Assembly (NCBI RefSeq): GCF_005885675.1
Contig: NZ_VANR01000006.1
Location: 124,001 to 188,000, forward strand
Length of the DNA: 64,000 nt
Direction of reading: 5' to 3'
From: Polaribacter aestuariivivens
GTDB lineage: Bacteria; Bacteroidota; Bacteroidia; Flavobacteriales; Flavobacteriaceae
Positions 58,101-64,000 of this stretch are shown here, piece after piece. A program made the position numbers and the translations under genes. How positions within the stretch are numbered: position 1 is the first letter of the stretch; each line of letters starts with the position of its first letter. The notes beneath the pieces were generated by a model. It made no database searches. It was not told where the DNA came from and saw only the letters and a list, made by a program, of their open reading frames with translations.

Positions 58101-58544
58101 ACCATCAATATTATTTACTGTTATAAAATAATAAGCTTTATCTGAAAATATATTTTGACGATGTCTTGCCGTTTTTGTTGAAGTATTCACATTCCAATCA
58201 TGTGGACCTTTCGCATAAAAAAGAATAAAATCATTATTATCAAAACTTCCATCACTTTCACCTTCAATATAAATAGCATTTTCTTGCAAATCATCATACC
58301 TGAAGTCATTATTTAATGCAGGCAATAAGGTTCCACCATTTCCGTAGATATGAATTTTTTGTGGATTCAAACCATTTGTTGAAACTCCAATACGTTGCAA
58401 CAAATTTTTATCAATTTTAAAAACACCAGTAGTATCTACAGAAAACTTAAACCAAGTTCCAGATGACAAGACAGAATTACCATTTTGTGCATTAGAAAAA
58501 GGAATAATAATTATAAAAAATAGTAAGGGTAAAAATCTTTTCAT
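55149..58544 (-). CDS. porU: Type IX secretion system sortase PorU
   Basis: This 1131-residue cysteine protease removes the C-terminal sorting domain of T9SS cargo and attaches the product to the surface. A signal peptide (about residues 1-19) is followed by N-terminal beta-rich domains and a gingipain-like (C25) domain with His643 in FDYFGHGGEDG and Cys677 in ITVTCDFSRFDN. The C-terminus (NYPNPFVNYTEFWFNHN onward) resembles FlgD/Por sorting domains and may serve to attach PorU itself. It is followed by porV. Confidence 0.95.
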   Translation of the reverse strand: MKRFLPLLFFIIIIPFSNAQNGNSVLSSGTWFKFSVDTTGVFKIDKNLLQRIGVSTNGLNPQKIHIYGNGGTLLPALNNDFRYDDLQENAIYIEGESDGSFDNNDFILFYAKGPHDWNVNTSTKTARHRQNIFSDKAYYFITVNNIDGKRIQTKASNTNTSTLTITNFDDFTFLEKEELNILAAGTQWFFNDNFNIENTQSFNIPFENALSNSPISVRTRGVSNSVSNASMQVNVNGQDVYTITYPPVNPGALTKAFTSERTAAVNNSLESIKVDITFNSGGDPSASAYLDFVEIIGKKQLNAKGNQFSFRSFEQFEATGAVTFEIQNTDNIFQIWDVSDFISPKSIINESTGNNFSFRDDGGALKEYIVLSQTDFYTPETIENAKVENQNLHALQDINYLIITNNDLTSQAQRLANYHQTNSNLTTKVVNLDEIYNEFSSGSKDITGIRDFIKHLYETNTSPDNKLKYICFFGDSSYDYKDRIPSNNNIVPVKLSEQSFNLASSYVTDDYFVMLDANEGTMLTSHTLDVASSRIPVSTITQAKEVVDKILSYYSKTSIGDWRNTITLLADDIDEPGEEVIQGGVESIADEIKNNKPIFNINKIYADSYVQENSSGGERYPEVKKAITNAIEKGTLIFDYFGHGGEDGFASERILEKPQIQEFNNPNVLPLLITVTCDFSRFDNPNRITAGELTLWNKNGGAASMVTTTREVFISVGQSFNENLIRILLEFNNEDLSISESLLKAKNQFFNSQKFFIYSFGDPAMKLAVPEPNVRITKMNGKDISQPLDTLKALSKVSFEGVVVNNSNVVLNNFNGSLSTTVFDKPIDKTTLDNDNFGINMIFDTQDSKLFRGKSTITNGTFSFDFIVPKDIKVAYGKGKLSFYAENGETDKAGFNFDVVVGGIDENAPEDNVGPEIQLFMNDESFIAGGNTNTSPNLIAVLSDASGINTSITAVDHDIVGILDGDTSNPIILNDFYQTELNDFTKGKVNYRLRDLAVGPHTLKIKAWDTYNNSSEKTLNFVVVSDAILNLENVLNYPNPFVNYTEFWFNHNKPNESLEVQVQIFTVSGKLIKTINQNVQTAGNLSRNITWNGLDDFGNKIGKGVYIYKLKVKSTVSNLVSEKYEKLVILQ

Positions 58545-58592
58545 AAAATATATTCAAATAACGCAAATAATTTAGAGATATTTTAATAGATA

Positions 58593-58600
58593 CAAAGATA
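58593..58600 (-). promoter_or_regulatory. Candidate -7 box for porU
   Basis: On the minus strand the sequence is TATCTTTG, a perfect TAnnTTTG match, about 49 bases upstream of the porU start. No well-spaced -33 element was seen. Confidence 0.4.
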
Positions 58601-58746
58601 AATTATACTAAATTTAAAATGTACCCGTTTAATAAAAAGTGAACAAAAATTAGATGCGTTAAAATTTACAAATTACTTGCCTAAAAGCATATTTATTGTA
58701 AATTGCATCGCTAATACAAAAACAATAAATAATTTTCAATTTGGAA

Positions 58747-60429
58747 ATGAAAAATATCTTAAAAATATCTCTAGTTGCTTTCACAACAGTTCTTTTAGTG
58801 AATTGTAACAGATCAACTGCTGGTAAATCTCGTTTAACAGGTTTATCTTTTAACGATCCTAAAAACGGTAATTACATCAGGGCTAATTCTTTTGAAGGTC
58901 AAAAACCGCCATTAGGTATGGTTGAAATTGAAGGTGGTAGTTTTACGATGGGGCAAGTTCAAGACGACGTAATGTTTGATTGGAATACCACACCTAAGAA
59001 AATTCACGTACGTTCGTTTTTTATGGATGAAGCAGAGGTTACCAACTCAGAGTACTTTTTATATGTACAGTATATAAAAGATGTTTTTCCTCCTTCTGAA
59101 GAACAATACAAACATATTTACAACTCTGTTTTACCAGACACATTAGTTTGGAGAAAAAGTTTAGGAAACACAGATATTTTAGCAGAAAACTATTTTCGTC
59201 ACCCAGCTTATGCAGATTATCCTGTAGTTGGTGTGAGTTGGATACAAGCGAATGAATACTGCAAATGGAGAACAAACGCTGTAAACTTGAGAACTTTAAT
59301 AGAAAAAGGCCATATTGAAAATATTTTTGAAAAAGATTCTGTTAGAAACTTTTTTGATACTGACGTTTTTTTAGTTGACGACTCAAAACTTTTTGATGGA
59401 GATACAACCATTTATAAAAGAGGTGTTAGAACTAGAAATATTAGAAAAAAAGGAGAACCTAGACCAGGTAAAGATGATTTTCAAGGAAGAAAAATCACAA
59501 AAGCAGACGGAATTTTACAACAAAAATTTAGATTACCTACTGAAGCTGAATGGGAATTTGCTGCGAAGGCAAATATTGAAAATAGAGAGTATAATAACAT
59601 TAGAGGTAGAAAAAAATATGCTTGGGATGGAAAATATACCAGAGCAAAATCAAAACGTTTTAAAGGCGATCAATTAGCAAACTTTAAACAAGGTAGAGGA
59701 GAATATAGTGGATTATCTGGATGGAGTTCTGATGGTTCTGATATTCCAATTCGTATAAAATCATACCCTCCAAACGCTTTTGGATTATATGATATGTCAG
59801 GAAACGTTGCTGAATGGGTTGCTGATGTGTATAGACCAATTATAGACAATGAAGCAAATGATTTTAATTATTTTAGAGGTAATTTGTTTACCAAAAAAAT
59901 GATCAATCAAAATGGTGAAGTTGTAATTGTTGGCGGTCAAGCAGGAAACATTGTTTATGATACTTTACCAAATGGTAATATTATACCAGAACAACTTCCT
60001 GGATCAATTAAATACATCCCAATTACAAAAGACGATGCTACTTTTAGAACCAATTTTTCGAAAGCAGAAAATGCTAATATTGGTGATGGTGATTTAAACT
60101 CTTCTCGTTTTTACGAAGATAATCAAGATGAATTTGCATCTAGACCAAGCATGTATAATTCACCAAAAAAACCTACAAGAGTTAGAGACTCTTTAACTGG
60201 TAGAGATATCATTTCTACAGATGATAAAAGCAGAACAACCCTTATTAGTGATAAAACAAGAGTGTATAAAGGTGGTGCATGGTCTGACAGAGAATATTGG
60301 TTAGATCCAGCTCAAAGAAGATATTTACCAGAATATATGGCTACAAATTACATTGGTTTTAGATGTGTTACAGACAAATTAGGCCCAATGACTTACAAAA
60401 AAAGAAAATCTAGAACACCAAGTAGATAA
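58747..60429 (+). CDS. gldJ: Gliding motility lipoprotein GldJ
   Basis: This 560-residue lipoprotein is essential for gliding and T9SS in Flavobacteriaceae. The ATG at 58747 is preferred to a TTG at 58741. The lipobox is LVNC (Cys20). It has an FGE-sulfatase fold (MVEIEGGSFTMGQ, EAEVTNSEYFLY, RLPTEAEWEFAAKA and DMSGNVAEWVAD), but the FGE catalytic cysteines are missing: GGAWSDREYWLDPAQRRY has none, so the fold is used structurally. The gldJ-murF arrangement divergent from porU-porV is a known T9SS synteny. Confidence 0.95.
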   Translation: MKNILKISLVAFTTVLLVNCNRSTAGKSRLTGLSFNDPKNGNYIRANSFEGQKPPLGMVEIEGGSFTMGQVQDDVMFDWNTTPKKIHVRSFFMDEAEVTNSEYFLYVQYIKDVFPPSEEQYKHIYNSVLPDTLVWRKSLGNTDILAENYFRHPAYADYPVVGVSWIQANEYCKWRTNAVNLRTLIEKGHIENIFEKDSVRNFFDTDVFLVDDSKLFDGDTTIYKRGVRTRNIRKKGEPRPGKDDFQGRKITKADGILQQKFRLPTEAEWEFAAKANIENREYNNIRGRKKYAWDGKYTRAKSKRFKGDQLANFKQGRGEYSGLSGWSSDGSDIPIRIKSYPPNAFGLYDMSGNVAEWVADVYRPIIDNEANDFNYFRGNLFTKKMINQNGEVVIVGGQAGNIVYDTLPNGNIIPEQLPGSIKYIPITKDDATFRTNFSKAENANIGDGDLNSSRFYEDNQDEFASRPSMYNSPKKPTRVRDSLTGRDIISTDDKSRTTLISDKTRVYKGGAWSDREYWLDPAQRRYLPEYMATNYIGFRCVTDKLGPMTYKKRKSRTPSR

Positions 60430-60453
60430 TTGATAGATTTTTAGAATATTTAC

Positions 60454-60486
60454 AACCTCATTGTTATCTTTACAATGAGGTTTTTT
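60454..60486 (+). terminator. Terminator after gldJ
   Basis: AACCTCATTGT and ACAATGAGGTT form an 11-base stem with a 7-base loop and a T-tail, shortly before murF. Confidence 0.87.
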
Positions 60487-60497
60487 ATTTGATAAAA

Positions 60498-61754
60498 ATG
60501 ACTATAGCAGATATTTATAAGATTTATACAGAACACTTTTTAGTAGATACAGATACTAGAAAAATTAGACCCAATACACTTTTTTTTGCTCTAAAAGGTG
60601 ATAATTTTAACGGAAACAAATTTGCTAAAGAAGCTATAAAACTTGGCGCTAAATATGCAATAATAGATGAAGCTGAATATAAAATTTCAGGTAAAACAAT
60701 TTTAGTTGCCAATGTTTTAGAAACACTTCAAAATTTAGCAAAATATCATAGAAGCAAATTAACAATTCCTGTTATTGGCTTAACAGGCAGTAATGGAAAA
60801 ACTACTACAAAAGAACTTATAAACGCTGTACTTTCAAAAAAATATAAAACCACAGCCACAATTGGAAATTTAAATAATCATATTGGAGTTCCTTTAACAA
60901 TTTTATCAATTACCCCAAAAGCTGAAATTGGTATTATTGAAATGGGTGCCAACCATCAAAAAGAAATTGAGTTTTTGTGCTCAATTTCAACACCCGATTT
61001 TGGATACATTACAAATTTTGGAAAGGCACATTTAGAAGGATTTGGAGGTATAAATGGTGTTATTAAAGGTAAAAGTGAATTGTACACTTATCTTATTAAT
61101 AATGATAAAACTGCCATTGTAAATCCATATGATGCTATTCAGGTAGAAAAGACTGAAAACTGCAAAAAAATTCTTTTTTCAAGTGATACTCAGTTTTTAG
61201 AAGCAGATCCATTTGTGAAAATTTCCCATCAAAATATCATTATTAAAAGCAATTTGATAGGAAAATATAATTACACAAACATTGCTGCTGCAATAACCAT
61301 AGGAACATATTTTAATATATCTATTGAAAACATTAAGGACGCTATTGAAAATTATATTCCAACAAATAACCGTTCTCAAGTTATTAAAAAAGATGATAAT
61401 ATCATATTTTTAGATGCATATAATGCGAATCCAACTAGTATGGAAGCAGCTTTGGAAAATTTTTCACTAATAAAGGAAAAATCAAAAACTGTGATTTTAG
61501 GTGATATGTTTGAATTAGGAATAGAAACTGATGAAGAGCATCAAAAAATAGTTAATTTAAGCGATAAATACTCTTTTGATAACACATTTTATGTGGGAGA
61601 ACATTTTTTTAAAGCTTCAACAACAAATAAAAAATTTAAGAATTTTGAGGAGCTTAAAAATTATGTCATAAAAAATCCTCTAAAAAACCAATCAATTTTA
61701 ATAAAAGGCTCAAGAGGAATGCAATTAGAGAGAGTTTTGGAATTTATTACTTAA
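60498..61754 (+). CDS. murF: UDP-N-acetylmuramoyl-tripeptide--D-alanyl-D-alanine ligase
   Basis: This 418-residue Mur ligase adds D-Ala-D-Ala to the peptidoglycan precursor. The ATG at 60498 is preferred to a TTG at 60489. RPNTLFFALKGDNFNGNKFA is the N-terminal uridine-binding part, read in parts; GLTGSNGKTTTKE is the P-loop and TIGNLNNHIGVPLT, IIEMGANHQKEI and FLDAYNANPTSM are conserved family motifs. It overlaps the convergent BadF-type kinase gene by 8 bases. Confidence 0.95.
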   Translation: MTIADIYKIYTEHFLVDTDTRKIRPNTLFFALKGDNFNGNKFAKEAIKLGAKYAIIDEAEYKISGKTILVANVLETLQNLAKYHRSKLTIPVIGLTGSNGKTTTKELINAVLSKKYKTTATIGNLNNHIGVPLTILSITPKAEIGIIEMGANHQKEIEFLCSISTPDFGYITNFGKAHLEGFGGINGVIKGKSELYTYLINNDKTAIVNPYDAIQVEKTENCKKILFSSDTQFLEADPFVKISHQNIIIKSNLIGKYNYTNIAAAITIGTYFNISIENIKDAIENYIPTNNRSQVIKKDDNIIFLDAYNANPTSMEAALENFSLIKEKSKTVILGDMFELGIETDEEHQKIVNLSDKYSFDNTFYVGEHFFKASTTNKKFKNFEELKNYVIKNPLKNQSILIKGSRGMQLERVLEFIT

Positions 61755-62598
61755 TATTATTCCTATGATATTCTAATAAATTATCAATTGGTCTTTGAAT
61801 AACATCTGTAATTTGTAAATCGTTTTTCTTTGCAATTTTCTCTAAAATATCTCTAAAATAATGTGCAATAGAACCTATAAAGTAAATTGGTGTTTTTTCA
61901 CTTATTTTATATGGTAAAATTCTATATTTAAAAAACTCTTGAAATCCTTTCTTGATTAATCTCTTTATATATTTTTCATCTTTAAAATCAAACATAAATT
62001 TGGCAAAAGAAGCTAAATACATATTAGGATTTGCATCTTTATAAATACTTTTTTTAATAAAATCTGCTTCTAAGTTAAATTCCTTTTCAAATTCTGCAGC
62101 AATATTTTTTGGCATTTTGCTGTAGTAATAATCAATGATTAATTTTTTTCCAAAATAATTACCACTTGCTTCATCCATTAAAATATAACCTAAAGATGGC
62201 ACCAACATTTTCATATTTTCTCCATCAAAATAACAACTATTTGAGCCTGTTCCTAAAATACAAACCATTGCTGGTTCTTTTCCAGTAGCTGCATACACAG
62301 CTGCTAACATGTCTTCAGAAATAAAAACTTTTGCATTTACAAAAATATTTTCTAATATTTTTTTTAAAATAGCAGTTGGTTTTGGTGTTCCACAACCTGC
62401 ACCGTAAAAATGAATTTCTGTAACATCATCTTTAATATTGATTAGTTGAAACATATTTATGATTCTGTTGTGCAATTCTTCTTCTGGAACTACTGCAGGA
62501 TTTAAACCTAAAGTTCTTGCTCTAAACTCTTCACTTTTATCTTTATTTAAGGCTATCCAATCTGCTTTGGTAGATCCTCCATCTGCAATTAAAATCAT
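61747..62598 (-). CDS. BadF/BadG-type ATPase, N-acetylglucosamine kinase-like
   Basis: This 283-residue sugar-kinase-fold protein starts at 62598, where MILIADGGSTKADW gives the phosphate-binding loop; an earlier start is unlikely. ICILGTGSNSCYFDG, YILMDEASGNYFGKKLI and IYFIGSIAHYFRD complete the actin-like ATPase pattern. Close relatives phosphorylate N-acetylglucosamine, which fits cell-wall sugar recycling next to murF. The exact substrate is inferred. Confidence 0.88.
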   Translation of the reverse strand: MILIADGGSTKADWIALNKDKSEEFRARTLGLNPAVVPEEELHNRIINMFQLINIKDDVTEIHFYGAGCGTPKPTAILKKILENIFVNAKVFISEDMLAAVYAATGKEPAMVCILGTGSNSCYFDGENMKMLVPSLGYILMDEASGNYFGKKLIIDYYYSKMPKNIAAEFEKEFNLEADFIKKSIYKDANPNMYLASFAKFMFDFKDEKYIKRLIKKGFQEFFKYRILPYKISEKTPIYFIGSIAHYFRDILEKIAKKNDLQITDVIQRPIDNLLEYHRNNIK

Positions 62599-62700
62599 AA
62601 TTAGTATATATTTATTCCAAATATATAACATCAGAAACACTCTAGCAACTACAAAAAAAACTTCAATCGTTTTCGTTCCTATAAATAATTTGAAATATTG

Positions 62701-62708
62701 TAAATTTG
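62701..62708 (+). promoter_or_regulatory. Candidate -7 box TAAATTTG for the phosphatase gene
   Basis: TAAATTTG matches TAnnTTTG and lies 17 bases before the preferred start codon at 62725. No -33 TTG was found at the usual spacing. Confidence 0.4.
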
Positions 62709-62724
62709 CACTAAATTGATAACT

Positions 62725-63465
62725 ATGTTTTTTTTTAAGAAAAAAGGGATTCCCTTAACCGATTTTTTTTCTGATAATTTTATTGACATCCATTCACATT
62801 TACTACCTGGAATAGATGATGGTGCTAAAAATTTGAAAAACTCGTTAGAATTAATTCTAAAAATGCACTCGTATGGAATTAAAAATTTTATTACAACCCC
62901 TCATGTTTTAGGCGATGTATATCCAAACTCGTCAGAAACTATAAGAAATAAATTAAAAGAAGTACAAACTGCATTAAAAGAAAAAGGGTATTTAGATATT
63001 AATATAAATGCTGCTGCAGAGTATATGATGGACGAACAATTTAGCCTTCGTTTAGAGAATGATGATATTCTGCCTTTAAAAGACAAATATGTTTTAGTTG
63101 AAATGTCATATTTTAATGCGCCAATTAATTTGTATGAAATTCTTTTTGAAATTCAACTAAAAGGCTACAAACCCGTTTTGGCGCATCCTGAAAGGTATAA
63201 TTTTTATCATAATGATTTTGATAATTATTTTAAACTTAAAAAAGCAGGCTGTTTGTTTCAGTTAAATTTACTGTCATTAACTGAACAATATGGGAAAAAC
63301 GTTCAAAAAATTAGTAATGAAATTTTAAAAGCTAATTTGTATGATTTTGTAGGTTCTGATACTCATCATCATCATCATTTAGAACTGTTAAAAAAAATAA
63401 GTACAGAAAAAAATTTGAAAAAAATTAAACACCTTTTAAAAAATAATACTAATATATTTAACTAA
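62725..63465 (+). CDS. CpsB/CapC-family tyrosine-protein phosphatase
   Basis: This 246-residue PHP-type metal-dependent phosphatase opens with FIDIHSHLLPGIDDGAK, then ITTPHVLGDVYPNS, AAAEYMMDEQF, LAHPERYNFY and GSDTHHHHH, which supply the metal-binding His and Asp residues. The ATG at 62725 is preferred to a TTG at 62716. It removes phosphate from the Tyr cluster of bacterial tyrosine kinases in capsule or exopolysaccharide export, and such a kinase gene lies convergent just downstream. Confidence 0.93.
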   Translation: MFFFKKKGIPLTDFFSDNFIDIHSHLLPGIDDGAKNLKNSLELILKMHSYGIKNFITTPHVLGDVYPNSSETIRNKLKEVQTALKEKGYLDININAAAEYMMDEQFSLRLENDDILPLKDKYVLVEMSYFNAPINLYEILFEIQLKGYKPVLAHPERYNFYHNDFDNYFKLKKAGCLFQLNLLSLTEQYGKNVQKISNEILKANLYDFVGSDTHHHHHLELLKKISTEKNLKKIKHLLKNNTNIFN

Positions 63466-63496
63466 AAAAAGAGCAATTTTAAATTGCTCTTTTTTT
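63465..63496. terminator. Bidirectional terminator between phosphatase and kinase genes
   Basis: GAGCAATTT and AAATTGCTC, flanked by A- and T-runs, form a near-perfect palindrome that can serve both convergent genes. Confidence 0.88.
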
Positions 63497-63517
63497 ATAC
63501 TAAGTTTGCTAAATAAT

Positions 63518-64000
63518 CTATTTAGAAAAAATTCTTTTGTACCATGGCTTAGCTTGTTCTGTAAGATATCCATAACCATAACCTCCATATCCATAACCGT
63601 AACTTCTTTTTGGATCTGTATCATTTAATACGATAGACATATTAGGCAGTCTTTTGTTTCTATACAGCTCTTCTGGAACTGCTAATAATCTCTTATCTAA
63701 GTAATTTGCTCTAACAACATATAAAAACATATCAGCATATTTAGCGATTAAGAGTGTGTCCGTTACTAAATTTACTGGAGCAGTATCTACAATTACATAA
63801 TCGTAATAGTAGTAATTTTTAACTTCATCAAATAAATTTTCTACACTTTTACTAACTAATAGTTCTGCAGGGTTTGGTGGAATAGCACCAGAAGAAATGA
63901 TATCTAACCCTTCTGCTTCAGGAATATTGAATTTAATATCGTCTAAAGTTAAATTTTTGTTTGTAATATAATTTGTAACACCCTTTCTGCTTTCTATTCC
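63518..64000 (-). CDS. C-terminal part of bacterial tyrosine kinase for exopolysaccharide export (5' end outside window)
   Basis: This minus-strand frame stays open to the window edge, so the start is missing. It contains GLDIISSGAIPPNPAELL, DYVIVDTAP (Walker B type) and VTDTLLIAKYADMFLYVVR, all typical of the BY-kinase domain of Wzc-like proteins. The C-terminus carries a dense Tyr cluster (YGYGYGGYGYGYL), the usual autophosphorylation site. It converges with the CpsB-type phosphatase gene, so a matched kinase-phosphatase pair is likely. The membrane and Wzz parts would lie beyond the window. Confidence 0.92.
   Translation of the reverse strand, partial: GIESRKGVTNYITNKNLTLDDIKFNIPEAEGLDIISSGAIPPNPAELLVSKSVENLFDEVKNYYYYDYVIVDTAPVNLVTDTLLIAKYADMFLYVVRANYLDKRLLAVPEELYRNKRLPNMSIVLNDTDPKRSYGYGYGGYGYGYLTEQAKPWYKRIFSK

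Noticed and set aside
1-64000. CRISPR array
   Set aside because: No regularly spaced direct repeats with unique spacers were seen.

Overview
This window is AT-rich chromosomal DNA from a marine Flavobacteriaceae bacterium, most like Polaribacter or a close relative. The evidence is very low GC, type IX secretion genes (porU, porV, gldJ), Por-type C-terminal sorting domains, Bacteroidota-style lipoprotein signals, TAnnTTTG -7 promoter boxes, paired methylmalonyl-CoA mutase subunits and an algal-polysaccharide locus. No ribosomal RNA, prophage or insertion sequence was seen. The genus is inferred from gene content, not from a marker gene.

Region 1 (1-16.7 kb) is a polysaccharide-degradation locus. 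A tightly packed plus-strand operon encodes four exported S1 sulfatases, a GH29 alpha-L-fucosidase, a purple-acid-phosphatase-like metallophosphoesterase and a TIM-barrel isomerase-like lipoprotein. A Calx-beta lipoprotein, two T9SS-sorted proteins and a 57-residue exported peptide candidate follow. The facing gene encodes a formylglycine-generating enzyme with both catalytic cysteines and a lipoprotein signal, which would activate the sulfatases. The likely substrate is a sulfated fucose-containing glycan.

Region 2 (16.7-31.2 kb) is a light and photo-oxidative-stress cluster. It runs from a TetR-type regulator through an ABC1 kinase-like protein, a flavin reductase, an SDR-DUF2867 protein and a DUF2256 mini-protein. 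Four photolyase/cryptochrome proteins of different subfamilies follow: CRY-DASH, an iron-sulfur (6-4)-type enzyme, a cryptochrome-like protein and a class I CPD photolyase. The cluster also holds a DUF2805 protein, FolE, two tandem paralogous mini-proteins, an SDR lacking the catalytic Tyr, glutathione peroxidase, TspO and an SRPBCC protein. Several of these products could supply or protect flavin and folate cofactors.

Region 3 (31.3-37 kb) is housekeeping: tRNA-Thr, gpsA, udk, a DivIC/FtsB-like gene and both methylmalonyl-CoA mutase subunits. Region 4 (37-39.7 kb) is a compact type II restriction-modification island: XRE controller, C5 methyltransferase and NgoPII-like nuclease. It is bracketed by an inverted copy of TTCGCTAACG and lies next to large imperfect hairpins. 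Region 5 (39.7-44.6 kb) holds a GH3-like protein, a radical-SAM DNA repair pair and a putative metalloprotease, with a dispersed-type intergenic repeat.

Region 6 (44.7-64 kb) carries the fused cytochrome c maturation gene ccsBA, a membrane TPR-like protein, a LysM lipoprotein, guaA, a KAS III enzyme, a truncated hemoglobin and cytidine deaminase. The T9SS/gliding block porV-porU is divergent from gldJ-murF. A BadF-type kinase, a CpsB-type phosphatase and the C-terminal end of a bacterial tyrosine kinase close the window. Most convergent gene pairs are separated by strong bidirectional terminators.
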